From the NCBI GenBank assembly GCA_018287875.1, contig JAGVVL010000027.1, forward strand, positions 372,001 through 436,000: DNA of 64,000 nucleotides, given 5' to 3'. The DNA comes from Nigrospora sphaerica (Eukaryota > Ascomycota > Sordariomycetes > Amphisphaeriales > Apiosporaceae). Positions 34,896 to 45,442 of this stretch are shown piece after piece. The notes beneath the pieces were generated by a model. That model was not told where the DNA came from. It worked only from the letters and a program-made list of their open reading frames with translations, and searched no databases. Numbering within the stretch: the first letter of the stretch is position 1; each line of letters begins with the position of its first letter. The translations under genes were made by a program, and so were the position numbers.

Positions 34896-36828
34896 AGCTA
34901 GGGGGTCGATCAAGGGACAGGCCCATCAAACCGCCACGCGTCTGGCGACAGTTTAAGGTGTTTCTTTTTTGCTTCAACACCGAATATATCAACCACCTAC
35001 GGTTACATTTATTTAGAAGTCATACCATTCGAATTGCCACATTCTGTTCTTTCGTTTGATATCTATTATTATGGATGAATTGCAGCTGGCTGCCGCTCTC
35101 CTCCAAGTCTGCCAAGGAGATTCCATCCGGTCTGTCGCCAAGCAATACAGAGTCTCTAGACACTACCTCACGTCTCGTTTCGAGTGCAAGCCTCTTAAAC
35201 GCACTGCTCAAAAGCATCGTCAAGCCCTCAGTGAGGTCCAGGAGCACTGGCTGGTCCAGTGGGTGTTGCTCCAGGTCAGACTTGGCTGGGCTCCTCAGCA
35301 CAACCGCTTCAAGCTCTTCGCGCAGTCAATTATCTGTCAGTCCGGCAGCAGCCACACCATCGGAGATAGGTGGTATCGCCGTTTTTTTAGGCGCTGGCCG
35401 CAGCTGAAGACCATGCTCTCAAGGGGAATGGATTTCCAGCGCGTCAACGGCGCCACACGCGAAAACATCGAGGAGTTCTTCTCGAGGCTGAACGAGGAGC
35501 GCATCCGCGATATCCCTAAGGAGCACACATGGAACTTTGACGAGGTTGGAGCTCAGATCGGCCTTGGAGACTGCCCTTTTGTTATCGGACCATCTGCTCT
35601 CACGAAGTTCTTCACTTTAGACACCACGAGAGGCGAGTGGACGACGTCTCTGGAGTCTGTCTCTGCAGCTGGCCGAGCCCTGTCTCCCCTGGTCATCTTT
35701 AAGGGAAGGCAGGTCCAACAGCAATCGTTTACCACTCAATCAGACGACGAGGACTTCGCAGACTGGCAATTTGAAGCCTCAGAGGCCGGCTGGACCTCCA
35801 ATTCAATTGCCCTGCGCTGGCTGAGACAGGTGTTCTTGCCACAGACTACTCCAGACGACCCCAAGCAGTGGCGCCACCTCATACTCGACGGCCATGCCAG
35901 CCACTGCAGCGAGGAGTTCATATTGGAGTGTTTTAAGGCTAAGGTCTGGCTGAACTTCCTTCCGGCACACACCTCGCAGGTCCTCCAGCCTCTAGACCTT
36001 GGCCCCTTTTCGGTGTTGAAGCGCGCGTACCGGAAACACCTTCGCCAGGCCTGCGTGTCTAGTCTAACGATGACGCCAAAGAAACCGGAGTTCCTGGAGG
36101 CCTGGAAAAAGGCTCGGAAGGAAGCCCTGACTCCAGAGCACATTGCCACAGGCTGGAAAGCGACCGGTATCTATCCAAAGGACCCCCTCAAGGCCATTAA
36201 CAGCCGACTGGCAAGGCAAAGGGACCAGGACAGGCCGGAGGGGTCAACTTGGAGCGTTCTGCAGCTGCCAGAGGACCCCCTGCTGTCGGAGATGTCCGCT
36301 ATGGACGTTAAGACCCCAAGGTCTTCAAGGCAGATACAGCACATCCATCACGAATTGCGTGTGGTTAACTCAGTGTACAGCAATGCCACCTTACGCCAGG
36401 TCTTCAAGAAGACCGGAAAGGCCTTAGACCTTGCAAGCGCCGAGATCTCCAGCCTTAAGCATGAACGCGACCAATTGGCTGCTGCTCTGGATCTCCAGAA
36501 GCCCCAAAAACGTCGCAAGGTCCAGAAAACTGCTCAAGAGCGATTCGTGACCATGCTAGACGTTCGCAAAGTCAAGGAGGACTCGGCGACACCTGGTGGT
36601 GAGGCTGGTGCGGTCACTGCGCAGTCGCCATCGATCGCGTCGGGAAGTTCGGTTGCAGAAAGCATTTCTGACATAGAGGAGAAGATAACAGTCTCTTTGA
36701 GCTAATCGGTCTGTCTGTATCTATTGTGGTTGTTAAGATAATTGGTTTTGTTTGCTTTAATGTTACATGGCGATGTCTTAAAACGCGTGGCGGTTTGATG
36801 GGCCTGTCCCTTGATCGACCCCCTAGCT
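34896..36828 (+). mobile_element. Intact pogo/Fot1-like DNA transposon, 1,933 bp
   Basis: Perfect 46-bp terminal inverted repeats, starting AGCTAGGGGGTCGATCAAGG, are flanked on both sides by TA, the target duplication of Tc1/mariner elements. One uninterrupted transposase fills the interior. The intact repeats and frame suggest recent insertion and possible activity. A shorter relative is at 58811-60394. Confidence 0.95.
35071..36705 (+). CDS. pogo-type DDE transposase
   Basis: 544 residues from the ATG at 35071. Residues about 10-35 are a helix-turn-helix start (VAKQYRVSRHYLTSRF). A Tc5-like DNA-binding segment follows (about 60-130), then the DDE_1 core with acidic residues at D157 (NFDEVGA), D273 (LILDGHASH) and D309 (LQPLDLG). 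The C-terminus is coiled coil and basic (KRRKV). The frame is uninterrupted and the catalytic triad is complete, so the enzyme is probably active. The gene is within its own terminal repeats, with no other cargo. Confidence 0.95.
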   Translation: MDELQLAAALLQVCQGDSIRSVAKQYRVSRHYLTSRFECKPLKRTAQKHRQALSEVQEHWLVQWVLLQVRLGWAPQHNRFKLFAQSIICQSGSSHTIGDRWYRRFFRRWPQLKTMLSRGMDFQRVNGATRENIEEFFSRLNEERIRDIPKEHTWNFDEVGAQIGLGDCPFVIGPSALTKFFTLDTTRGEWTTSLESVSAAGRALSPLVIFKGRQVQQQSFTTQSDDEDFADWQFEASEAGWTSNSIALRWLRQVFLPQTTPDDPKQWRHLILDGHASHCSEEFILECFKAKVWLNFLPAHTSQVLQPLDLGPFSVLKRAYRKHLRQACVSSLTMTPKKPEFLEAWKKARKEALTPEHIATGWKATGIYPKDPLKAINSRLARQRDQDRPEGSTWSVLQLPEDPLLSEMSAMDVKTPRSSRQIQHIHHELRVVNSVYSNATLRQVFKKTGKALDLASAEISSLKHERDQLAAALDLQKPQKRRKVQKTAQERFVTMLDVRKVKEDSATPGGEAGAVTAQSPSIASGSSVAESISDIEEKITVSLS

Positions 36829-37019
36829 TATGTGACCGGAGTCAGGCTTTGGTCTCTTAGAGCCGGGTATCACATAATTACATCTCCGGCTGCCACCAGC
36901 CATGGTCAAGCCTGAGTACTCAGGACACTTTGATCCCTGCCACTATTTTTCTGTTGCAGATAGCTGCACATCCAACTCAATCGACAGGCCATTGCAAGTG
37001 GTTGCCTGCGTCCTTCGTC

Positions 37020-40000
37020 ATGGCCAAATTCCTCCTCTTTCTTCTTCTGTTCGCTGAGCTCCTCCATCTGTCCTTACAGCAAGGTCCAGAATGCAGTGAG
37101 ACGAAGCATTGTCCGATTGGATGTTGTTCCAAATCCGGATACTGTGGTACCGGGCCGGACTATTGTGGGTAAGCAACTTCAGAAGTAATTACCTACTATT
37201 AGGCTGTGAAGGCCGATTGCATTGCCAATTCACTTATTCGGTTGAGCTAATATAAATGTGTTTCAGGACAGGATGTTTAAGCACCTGTGACTTCAAATCC
37301 GATTGCAATCCCGGATGGGACAGTTCGGAGTTTAGCAAATTGAAGACATGCCCTCTTAATGTCTGCTGTAGCAAGTTTGGGTTCTGCGGCACCACGGAAG
37401 ATTTCTGCCAGGGAAAGAAAGTCAAAGTAAATATCACTACAGCTACCTCCACGCTTCGGGAGGGTCACATCATTCGAGCAACCATGCTAACAATACATGC
37501 CCCCATGCCGAAGCGGCCATCATGTAGTGTGAGTAACACAGAAGTTACTCATGTGCTTGGCTATTATGAGGCCTGGTCAACGACGAACCGCGCGTGCTAC
37601 AACATGCTCCCGGAGGAGATCCCATACGGGTACTACACCGACATCATCTTTTCGTTCGCAACAGTGGATCCGAATACCTTTGAGATCAAGGCCGGAGACT
37701 CGAAAACGGCAGAGTTCATGGACCGGATCAGCGCTATCAAGCTCGTACAGCCCGATATCAGAATATGGGTCGCCGTTGGCGGGAGGGCGTTCAATGATCC
37801 AGGTCCGACCCAGACAACGTTTAGTGACATGGCCGCTTCCTCAAGTGCCACCAAGGCCTTCATAGACTCAGCCATCAAAATGATGAACAAGTACGGCTTT
37901 GACGGCATTGACATCGATTGGTAAGTTACGTCGGTGACAAGCACCTTTTGTCCTAACAATTCAAAAGCATAATTGACTGACTAATTATGTGTGCTGAATA
38001 GGGAATACCCCGGGGCAGACGATCGGTTCGGGAAGGGCCGCGACTTCAAGAATTTCGTCACGTTTATGGAGGCATTAGCGGACCGGATGCACGGGGGTGA
38101 CCAGAAGAGGCTCGTGTCCCTCACTCTTCCGGCGATTTTTTGGTACCTCCAGCACTTCGACATCAGCAACCTTCAAAAGCACGTGTACTGGTTTAACATC
38201 ATGAGCTACGACGTTCACGGGTCCTGGGATATCGATAGCGACTGGACGCCACCCCTCGCCAACTCGCACTCTAACATGACGGAGCTACAGGATGCGCTGG
38301 ATCTGCTTTGGCGGAATGACGTTGACCCTAAAAAGGTTACCTTCGGCACGGAGTTCTACAGCCGCACCTTCACCCTCGATAATGCAGCTTGCAACACGCC
38401 TGGGTGCCGCGTCGCTTCCGGTGGCACAGCGGGCCGGTGCTCGGACACAACGGGCGTGCTACTCCACGCCGAAATTGCAGACATCGTTCGTAAGAATAAG
38501 CTGAGCCATACGCTGCACCGCGATGCTGCCGTCAAATCTGTTTCGTGGGGTGACCATTGGACGACGTTGAACGACGTGGCGACGTGGCGGCTTAAGTCGA
38601 ACATCATCTGCGGCCAGTGCATCCCTGGTGTGATGGTTTGGGCTATGAGCCAGGATGACAAGGAAGGGACAAACATCAAAGCCCTCACGTCGGCTGTTGG
38701 CCGCAAGCAGATGGAGGCGCCCAAGTTTGTCCCGGCTGAGCCGGTGACTGAGGAGCCCCCCAAGGTAGCGGAGCTGTGCCGATGGTCCGGTTGTTACCGC
38801 GATTGTCCGGCCGGATTCAAGACGGTACAGCGCCATGGACATAAGGAGATCATGGGCACTGGGGAAAAGTGCCTCTCCGACGGCTTCGACAAGCTGTGTT
38901 GCCCCGCGGACCAGGAGATGCCAGTCTGCCAGTGGCGCGGCCACAAGAACTCGGGGGTGTGCCAGCCCGGGTGCAAGGGCAGCGAAGTGGCCGTCAGCTC
39001 GCTGTGCGTTGGCTGCAACATCAAGCACCAGACGGCGTGCTGTACTAACGTAGCATCGACCGCGTCGCACGGCGACTGCAAGTGGGTGGGATCGGCCCCG
39101 TCGTGTAACGATAAGTGCCGCGACGACTACCCAAATAAAATCGTGTCGACCAGGCAGGGCTCCGGCGGCGAACAGCCCTGCATCACCGGCGAAAAGAGCT
39201 ACTGCTGCCGCGACCCGAAGCCGTCCGACTTCCATCAATGTGACTGGCACAGCAAGGACAGCCCGCGCCGGTTTTCCCAGGATTTCATCTGTGAGGACGG
39301 CTGCCCCAGCGGACAGATCAAGCTGTCAAGTGAAACAGGCAGCATTTCGGGCGAGAACGGGTGCTATGGAGGCGCGCGAGCATTCTGTTGCGAGCCGGCC
39401 AAGCCCGTTATTGTGCCTCGCGACGAAGACGACCGCTTTGGTGGCGAGCAGAACAAGGAATTCCAGCTGCTGCTTGAGAAGTACATGGAAAACCCAACGT
39501 GTCCTTCCACTCTTCTGCAACCGGCGCCGGGAAGCATCTTCCAGGCCAAGCGATCGCTGTCTCTCGAGAGTTCCGAGTACCGGGTGTTGCAGGGCAGGGC
39601 CACCGACTGCGAGCTTGACCGATTCCAGCGTATGGTCAGCTTCGCCGCCCTCATGCTTACTATGAGCAGTAGTATGCTAGAGCCACTTCCCATGGTGTAC
39701 GATGAACTGTTTGCCGACAACTATGACGAAGTCCTGTTGGCAGACAACCTTAGATCCCACTACCACCTATTTCAGAACCTCGACCCGAACAACTTTATGA
39801 CGTTCCTCTTTCTGGACCCCACCTCAGCTGGGGCCGTGGTCAGAAGGCAAGCTGACACCGATACCATTTTCTGCGAGCCGTCTTTGTCGACCTTAGAAAG
39901 GCGCGAGGATAAAGGCTTAGGAGAGAAACCCCGCTATGAAGTGAGTGGTTACCGAACTCCCGTAGCATCAAGACCTTCCCCTCACAGCGGATAAACTGAC

Positions 40001-40860
40001 GCTTACGCAGAATTATGTCTTGGCCCCGCGATGGGTTTGGTGGCAAGAACGGAATAGAGATGGATCCCAGGGCAATCCAACTATCAGCGATGTTCTCGAA
40101 GGCATCTTGAACGGCGACCTGAGCCTACATTATGCCCGCTGGCAGCTCTCCGCCCGTCAAGGGGGCCCTTTTCTGGAGTTGGCGTGCTGGATAGGCCCCC
40201 AGCCTGGAGTAGCCGGAGGCAACGACAGATACCGCGACGCGAGTCAACAAGAAAATGGTCCACGAGACCGCTGGGTGGTCTTCCACCTCCACGTGAATCT
40301 TCAAACCGAGTGGCTTCGGCGCATCGAGGGACGCACGTACCTGGGCCTCGAATCGATTCAGGTCTTCCACGGCTTTCAGAGCAACGTCAACAACATCCAT
40401 CAAGGAGTGGAGGCGCTGCGTGTGGTAAATGAAGAAAGGGAGGGCAGAACGCTCGAGATGGGTATAGGTGCCGAGGTGGCAGCGTATGGTACATCGGATC
40501 CCCTCGGGAACTTCCCACTCCGGTTCAGAACCCCAACAACCAGGTATGTTTCAATAGGCTACAGGCCTGGGGTCGATCGCTTTTCCAAAGCGGCTATGTG
40601 TCCAGCGAAGCATTGGGGTTGATTACGACGGTAAGTGCTGACGATTGGCTGTGGCACTCATCACTGGTCTCTCTGGGTTCAAAACTGATCGCTGGCCTCT
40701 CTAGGGTTACGAACTTTTTGAAAACGGCGACATCAACCCTGGAAGCTCGGGTAGAGTGATTGGATACCGCGAACGCCACCCTGGCTTGGGTGAGATGATG
40801 TACCTCGTCAATTTTCTAATGACGGAGCTTGGATTCAACTTCGTGATACCCGAGCCGTAA
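37020..40860 (+). CDS. Secreted GH18 family-C chitinase (killer-toxin alpha/beta-like)
   Basis: Exons 37020-37168, 37267-37426, 37514-37920, 38002-39940, 40011-about 40543, then to 40630, and 40705-40860. The third intron (37427-37513) is 87 bp, stop-free and phase 0, but has a GCTAAC branch. A signal peptide (about 1-20) precedes two CBM18-like chitin-binding cassettes (Cys patterns at about 24-50 and 55-95). The GH18 domain has FDGIDIDWEYPG with catalytic Glu about 240, MSYDVHGSWD and GVMVWAMSQDD. Four Cys-rich repeats follow, then a long C-terminal region ending GFNFVIPEP. The expected enzyme hydrolyses chitin, and relatives resemble the alpha/beta subunit of Kluyveromyces killer toxin. 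Between 40543 and 40556 the coding frame changes without a usable intron, which suggests a small frameshift in the C-terminal part. The tail after it still reads cleanly to the stop. Confidence 0.82.
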
Positions 40861-40880
40861 TAGGAATGCTTAGTCTACTA

Positions 40881-42740
40881 ACGTAGATGTCATACGAGTT
40901 GCGCAGTCATACGAGTTGCGCACCCCCGACTAATTTCCACTTCTTCAACTTTAAACGTGTCTTACATCACAACTAAACATGCCTACACGTTCATTAGAGT
41001 CTCAGGTTATTCTCGCGGTCCAGACGATTAAGCAGGACCCCGCAATGACAATTCGTCGCGCTGCATCTATCTTCAAAGTCAACGAATCGACCCTCCGTAA
41101 CAGAATGAACGGAAAACGCGCCCGACGCGACGTACGCGCCAATAACACGCGTCTCACCGAACTTGAAGAGAGAACACTTGTCCGATATATAATTGACCTA
41201 GATTCGAGAGGATTTGCGCCGCGCTTACACGATGTGGAAGATATGGCGAATGTCATCGCCGAGTCACGCGACGCGTCACGCGTCGGGACGCGTTGGGCCG
41301 CGAACTTTGTTAAGCGACAACCAGACCTCCGGACGCGTTTTTCGCGTACATACGACTACCAGAGGGCCCTCTGTGAAGACCCTGAAAAAATCTCGGGCTG
41401 GTTCGCGCTTTTTGCGAACCTGAAGGCTAAGTACGGCATCCAGGACGAGGACATCTACAACTTTGACGAAACCGGCTTCATGATGGGCCAAATCACGTCC
41501 ACAATGGTCGTTACCGGTGCCGATAGTACCGGAAAGCGAAAGAAGGTCCAGCCTGGTAATCGAGAATGGGTTACCGTGATCCAGGGCGTCTGTTCTAACG
41601 GCTGGTATATCCCGCCGTTCATCGTCGTGAAAGGCGCCTACCACCTCGCCAATCGGTATGCCGACAGCACCCTCCCATGCGACTGGGTTATTAAGCCTAC
41701 CTTTAATGGATGGACCGATAACAAGACGGGCCTGGACTGGATTCAGCATTTCGAAAAACACACCGCGTCGCGCGCTACCGGCCAATATCGTCTGTTAGTG
41801 ATCGACGGGCACGAGAGCCACGTTTCGGCTGAATTCCAGGCTTTCTGCAAAGAGAAGAACATCATCACGGTCTCTATGCCTCCGCACTCGTCGCATCTAC
41901 TTCAGCCACTTGACGTGGGGTGTTTTAGTCCACTAAAGCGGGCGTACAGTCGCGAAATCGAAACCTTCATGAAGTCACTCGTTAACCATATCACCAAGGC
42001 CGAGTTCCTTATCGCCTTCCAGGCCGCATTTTTGAAGGTTTTTACACCCGATAATGTTAAGGCTGGGTTCCGCGGGGCTGGTTTAGTCCCTCATAACCCG
42101 GAAAAGGTTATCTCGAAGCTCGACGTGAAGTTATCAACGCCTTCGCCGTCTAGCAGCCTCCCGCCAGCGGCCGTCCCGTGGGCCTCACAAACGCCACACA
42201 ACCCAACGCAAGCTACTTCGCAGACCGATTATATTAAAAATCGAGTCCGTCAGCATCAAGGAAGCTCTCCGACACCGATTTTATCAGCAGTGGACCAATT
42301 TGCGAAGGGTGCGATGGCGATGATGCACGAGGTCGCCCTTTTACGGGCCGAGGTCAAGACACTTCGAGAGGCGAATACCAGCCTTGTAAAACGTCGTAAG
42401 GCTAAAAAAAAACGTCTACAGGAAGGAGGAACACTTGAGATTGGCCAGGCCCAAGACCTTTTAAATCAAAAGGACGTGGATACGCAGTTAAAAGAGGAAG
42501 CGCGCAGAAGGAGTGGTCACGTAACGAGGTCAGAGCCGCGCGCGCAGCGGTGTAGCATCTGCGGAAACACCGGACACAATGCGCGCACATGTAAAGTAGA
42601 TGTAAAAACGTCTGCAGAGTCCGATTCTAAGTAGTTTGAATTGATTTAAGGCGTTATGGTCAAGTAATTGATGGATTCGTCGCGGAGGTGCTAGGAGGTG
42701 CGCAACTCGTATGACTGCGCAACTCGTATGACATCTACGT
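40881..42740 (+). mobile_element. Intact Tigger/pogo-like DNA transposon, 1,860 bp
   Basis: Perfect 44-bp terminal inverted repeats flanked by TA on both sides. Each repeat contains a 17-bp word, GTCATACGAGTTGCGCA, twice in tandem. The insertion lies 20 bp after the chitinase stop codon, in its likely 3' UTR. It is unrelated in its ends to the element at 34896. Confidence 0.95.
40979..42634 (+). CDS. Tigger/pogo-type transposase with zinc knuckle
   Basis: 551 residues. An N-terminal psq/CENP-B-like helix-turn-helix (RRAASIFKVNESTLRNRMNG) is followed by a Tc5-like domain (VGTRWAANFVKRQPDLRTRF). The DDE core has D163 (NFDETGF), D276 (VIDGHESH) and D312 (LQPLDVG). A coiled-coil stretch precedes a C-terminal CCHC knuckle (CX2CX4HX4C, 525-538), an addition found in some fungal pogo transposases. 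There is no stop or frameshift, so it is probably functional. Confidence 0.94.
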   Translation: MPTRSLESQVILAVQTIKQDPAMTIRRAASIFKVNESTLRNRMNGKRARRDVRANNTRLTELEERTLVRYIIDLDSRGFAPRLHDVEDMANVIAESRDASRVGTRWAANFVKRQPDLRTRFSRTYDYQRALCEDPEKISGWFALFANLKAKYGIQDEDIYNFDETGFMMGQITSTMVVTGADSTGKRKKVQPGNREWVTVIQGVCSNGWYIPPFIVVKGAYHLANRYADSTLPCDWVIKPTFNGWTDNKTGLDWIQHFEKHTASRATGQYRLLVIDGHESHVSAEFQAFCKEKNIITVSMPPHSSHLLQPLDVGCFSPLKRAYSREIETFMKSLVNHITKAEFLIAFQAAFLKVFTPDNVKAGFRGAGLVPHNPEKVISKLDVKLSTPSPSSSLPPAAVPWASQTPHNPTQATSQTDYIKNRVRQHQGSSPTPILSAVDQFAKGAMAMMHEVALLRAEVKTLREANTSLVKRRKAKKKRLQEGGTLEIGQAQDLLNQKDVDTQLKEEARRRSGHVTRSEPRAQRCSICGNTGHNARTCKVDVKTSAESDSK

Positions 42741-43010
42741 TACCTTAATAAGGAACGGAGAGGATGCTTAATTAAATTTAATATTTATGTAAATGCGCAC
42801 TGTCTTAACTGATTTAAGCGGCGGCTCTTCATGACAATTAGGCGGGCGTATAAATATTAAGCTACACCCTTCTATTTAGTATAGTTTGATAAGATAAGGC
42901 CACTTACTTAGAAAGCATGGACATGAATTAGTCGATTTTCGTGCCCGCGCCTCGGCTTTCTTTCTTTCCTCACTCTTTTATCGCCCCCGCTAGCTAATCC
43001 CACCAGCGCT

Positions 43011-44807
43011 ATGAATCAGTCTGGGGCTAACGACGGTGACGATTACGTGGCAGCCGCCTGGCGGAGAGTGGAGCCCTACGATGACAGTGACTTTGCCGAC
43101 TTCTCAACTCTTTTAAACGATTATCTGTACCTCGGAGCCCGCCACGGTGATAGGGACTGCTTAGCCCAAGTTCTTCAAGGTTGGAACCCCCAGGTCGACA
43201 AGTACAACGACATCAGTCCGGCCCTTTTCGAGGCCATTTACCGAGGCGATGATGTTGCTGTGCAAATGCTTATTGATGCCGGCGTCAGTCTTAAGACGAA
43301 CGAGCCGTGCGATCCCCATTTCACGCCACTCCTAGTCGCCTCGCAATATGGCCGTCTGGAGATAGCTCGTCGCTTCTGGGAGCTGCTAGGCCCCGAGGCG
43401 CGTTTCAACTCCGCATGGCGCCACTCTTCCGCAGGACGTCCCTATTTAAAGATCCTTAAACTTACCAGTCTCGAGGTCGCAGCGCACAACGGCCAGGCTG
43501 AGCTTGTCACCTTCTTTCTTGAAGCCTTCGACGGCTGGACTGCGGATGAGAAAGCACATGCACTCACTGGAGCCGCTGGGCAACGCTGGGATGATTGCGT
43601 GGCCGTTCTTCTTGAAAGACTCACCTACGAGCCCCACATCCTGCAAAGTGCCCTACAGGCTGCTGTTTGCAGGAGGAGGATTCTCGGCGAGGACCCAACC
43701 GACTTCTTGAGAATGCGGCGATTGGGAAGTACCACGGTTGACGGGATGGAAGCCGACGAAAGACACCGCCAGCGCCGTATTATCTGCGACCTTATCGACG
43801 CCGGTGCGGACCCTGAGGGGCATGATAAGTGGAGCCTACTTCGCTGCGCCATGATGCAAGACGACTATATAGCTTCCGTGGGGGCCCTCGTGGAAAAGGG
43901 GGCGAATGCCGGCGCCCGAGATTCTGATGGCGGCACTGCGCTCCATGCTCTTCTTCGCAAAGGCTCGCCAGCACACAAAGTCTGGGGGTGCCAGGATTCA
44001 AACCAGGACCGGATGGACGCGCTGCAACTCCTTCTGGAACACGGCGCCTCGCCCGATGCGGCCGACCAGGACGGCGAGACACCACTGCAGCTCGCGGCAG
44101 GGAACGGGACCCTGGAGCAGCTACAGCTCTGCTTGGCACACTCCAGTCTCGCCGATGCCCTAGCGGCACCCAACGCTCGCGGGGAGTCGCCGCTCCACTA
44201 CGCTGCAGCGTCGGGGCGCGACGAGATCTTCGAGTACCTACTCGCTCAAGAAGCCGTCGACGTTAACCTTACGAGCTGTACTAGATGGACTCCGTTACTG
44301 TGCGCTCTGTCCCCTGCCCAGGGCAAGTTGGAAGAGACGGCATTTCGCATGGCTACGCGCCTGCTCGCGCGCGGCGCCCGCGCTCAAACGGTGACGGCCG
44401 AGGGCTGGTCGCCTTTGCACGCCGTGGCTGCGTGGAGAAGCCAGGCGCCTGATATGCGGTCGTTAAACGAAAGGTACGGCTATGACCCGGCGGCGCGCGA
44501 ACACCTCGTCCGGCTGGCCCATGAGCTCATCCGCCGCGGTGCGTCCCTCGAGGCCGAGCCGGCTTTCCTCCGCGACCCGACCGTCACCCCGGATCGTGTG
44601 CGTGGTGTTTGGGGCTTGCGGATGCAAGTCCTTGCGGCCGAGAGCCTCGGCCAGGAGGATGACGTCGTAACAGGTGGCATTCACAGTGCTAGTGGTACGG
44701 ACACCGATACGACGCCGCTCGCTTGGGCAATACGTACGGGCGCAATGGATCTCGTTGAGATCTTCCTCGAATACTTGAAAGTAATCGCAGAAGACGGGCA
44801 GAACTAA
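43011..44807 (+). CDS. Ankyrin-repeat protein
   Basis: Single exon, 598 residues, ATG at 43011 after a pyrimidine-rich leader. Ankyrin units are seen throughout (DISPALFEAIYRGDDVAVQM, FTPLLVASQYGRLEIARRF, DGGTALHALLRKG, DGETPLQLAAGNGTLEQL, RGESPLHYAAASGRDEIFEY, WSPLHAVAAW, TTPLAWAIRTGAMDLVEIF), with an insert at about 210-260. No signal peptide, membrane segment or effector domain is visible, so a cytosolic protein-binding role is the most that can be said. It lies between the two large chitinase genes and begins 270 bp after the transposon end. The same frame continues open for about 104 codons after its stop. Confidence 0.85.
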   Translation: MNQSGANDGDDYVAAAWRRVEPYDDSDFADFSTLLNDYLYLGARHGDRDCLAQVLQGWNPQVDKYNDISPALFEAIYRGDDVAVQMLIDAGVSLKTNEPCDPHFTPLLVASQYGRLEIARRFWELLGPEARFNSAWRHSSAGRPYLKILKLTSLEVAAHNGQAELVTFFLEAFDGWTADEKAHALTGAAGQRWDDCVAVLLERLTYEPHILQSALQAAVCRRRILGEDPTDFLRMRRLGSTTVDGMEADERHRQRRIICDLIDAGADPEGHDKWSLLRCAMMQDDYIASVGALVEKGANAGARDSDGGTALHALLRKGSPAHKVWGCQDSNQDRMDALQLLLEHGASPDAADQDGETPLQLAAGNGTLEQLQLCLAHSSLADALAAPNARGESPLHYAAASGRDEIFEYLLAQEAVDVNLTSCTRWTPLLCALSPAQGKLEETAFRMATRLLARGARAQTVTAEGWSPLHAVAAWRSQAPDMRSLNERYGYDPAAREHLVRLAHELIRRGASLEAEPAFLRDPTVTPDRVRGVWGLRMQVLAAESLGQEDDVVTGGIHSASGTDTDTTPLAWAIRTGAMDLVEIFLEYLKVIAEDGQN

Positions 44808-45120
44808 GGGAACGAAAAACAGAATGATGCGCACACGCTTCTCAGTGATAGTGGGACCGAAAAGGCCTCTGCGGTCGGTTACGACCAACACCGTAGCGTG
44901 GCCGCCCTGTTCATTCGTTATCCGCAGATCGAAGGTCGCCGTGTTGAGGCACAACTTCAAACAGATTTGCGCTCTCCAAGGGGGCGAGCGGACGAAAGCG
45001 AGCGGGCTATAAGTCTGCCTGCCATGGCTGTGACTATGCTACGGAAAGTTCGTAAGGGTTTGTTACGGCATGGGTACATAGGTACAAGGGCATGGGAACG
45101 CCTAGACCATTTATACAACT
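44808..45120 (+). other. Open frame continuing past the ankyrin stop
   Basis: Directly after the TAA at 44805-44807 the same frame runs open for about 104 codons (KASAVGYDQHRSVAALFIRY is part of it) to a stop at 45118-45120. That stop abuts the LTR-like sequence starting at 45121. It may be the former C-terminus of the ankyrin protein, a read-through extension, or chance. Confidence 0.35.
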
Positions 45121-45300
45121 AGCTGGCGGTACGCACCGCCGCCGGCTGGATATATTCCTACTAAACAGTGACTAAGAGGAGCCTGTTCCTCTTCTTTTTC
45201 TCTTCACCTGTAGTTTTCTCGCCTTAATAGAATCTTTAGGGCATCATTATACTAGGCTTAGCTGTAGGTTTAGGTATAGTAAGGTGATATACTTAGTGAG
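45121..45300 (-). mobile_element. LTR fragment matching 4922-5083
   Basis: Inverted relative to the 4.9 kb copy. The match covers GCTGGCGGTACG to about 45255. It lies on the 3' side of the minus-strand gypsy remnant and may belong to it or be a separate solo LTR. A short plus-oriented TGTCACGGTTC also occurs at 45349. Confidence 0.5.
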
Positions 45301-45442
45301 ATTTTCCACGGAATTTTCATTCTCTTATTTACTTTTTCCACACGTTGTCACGGTTCAAAGAACAAGAGATCTGGTGGTGTGATACGCCTATTGACTAGCA
45401 ACCGTGTAGGCTGTCAATTGAGTATAGAAGAAGGATGCCCTT

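Noticed and set aside
40543..40556. A 14-nt intron in the first chitinase
   Set aside because: Far below the minimum length for a spliceosomal intron; a frameshift is more likely.
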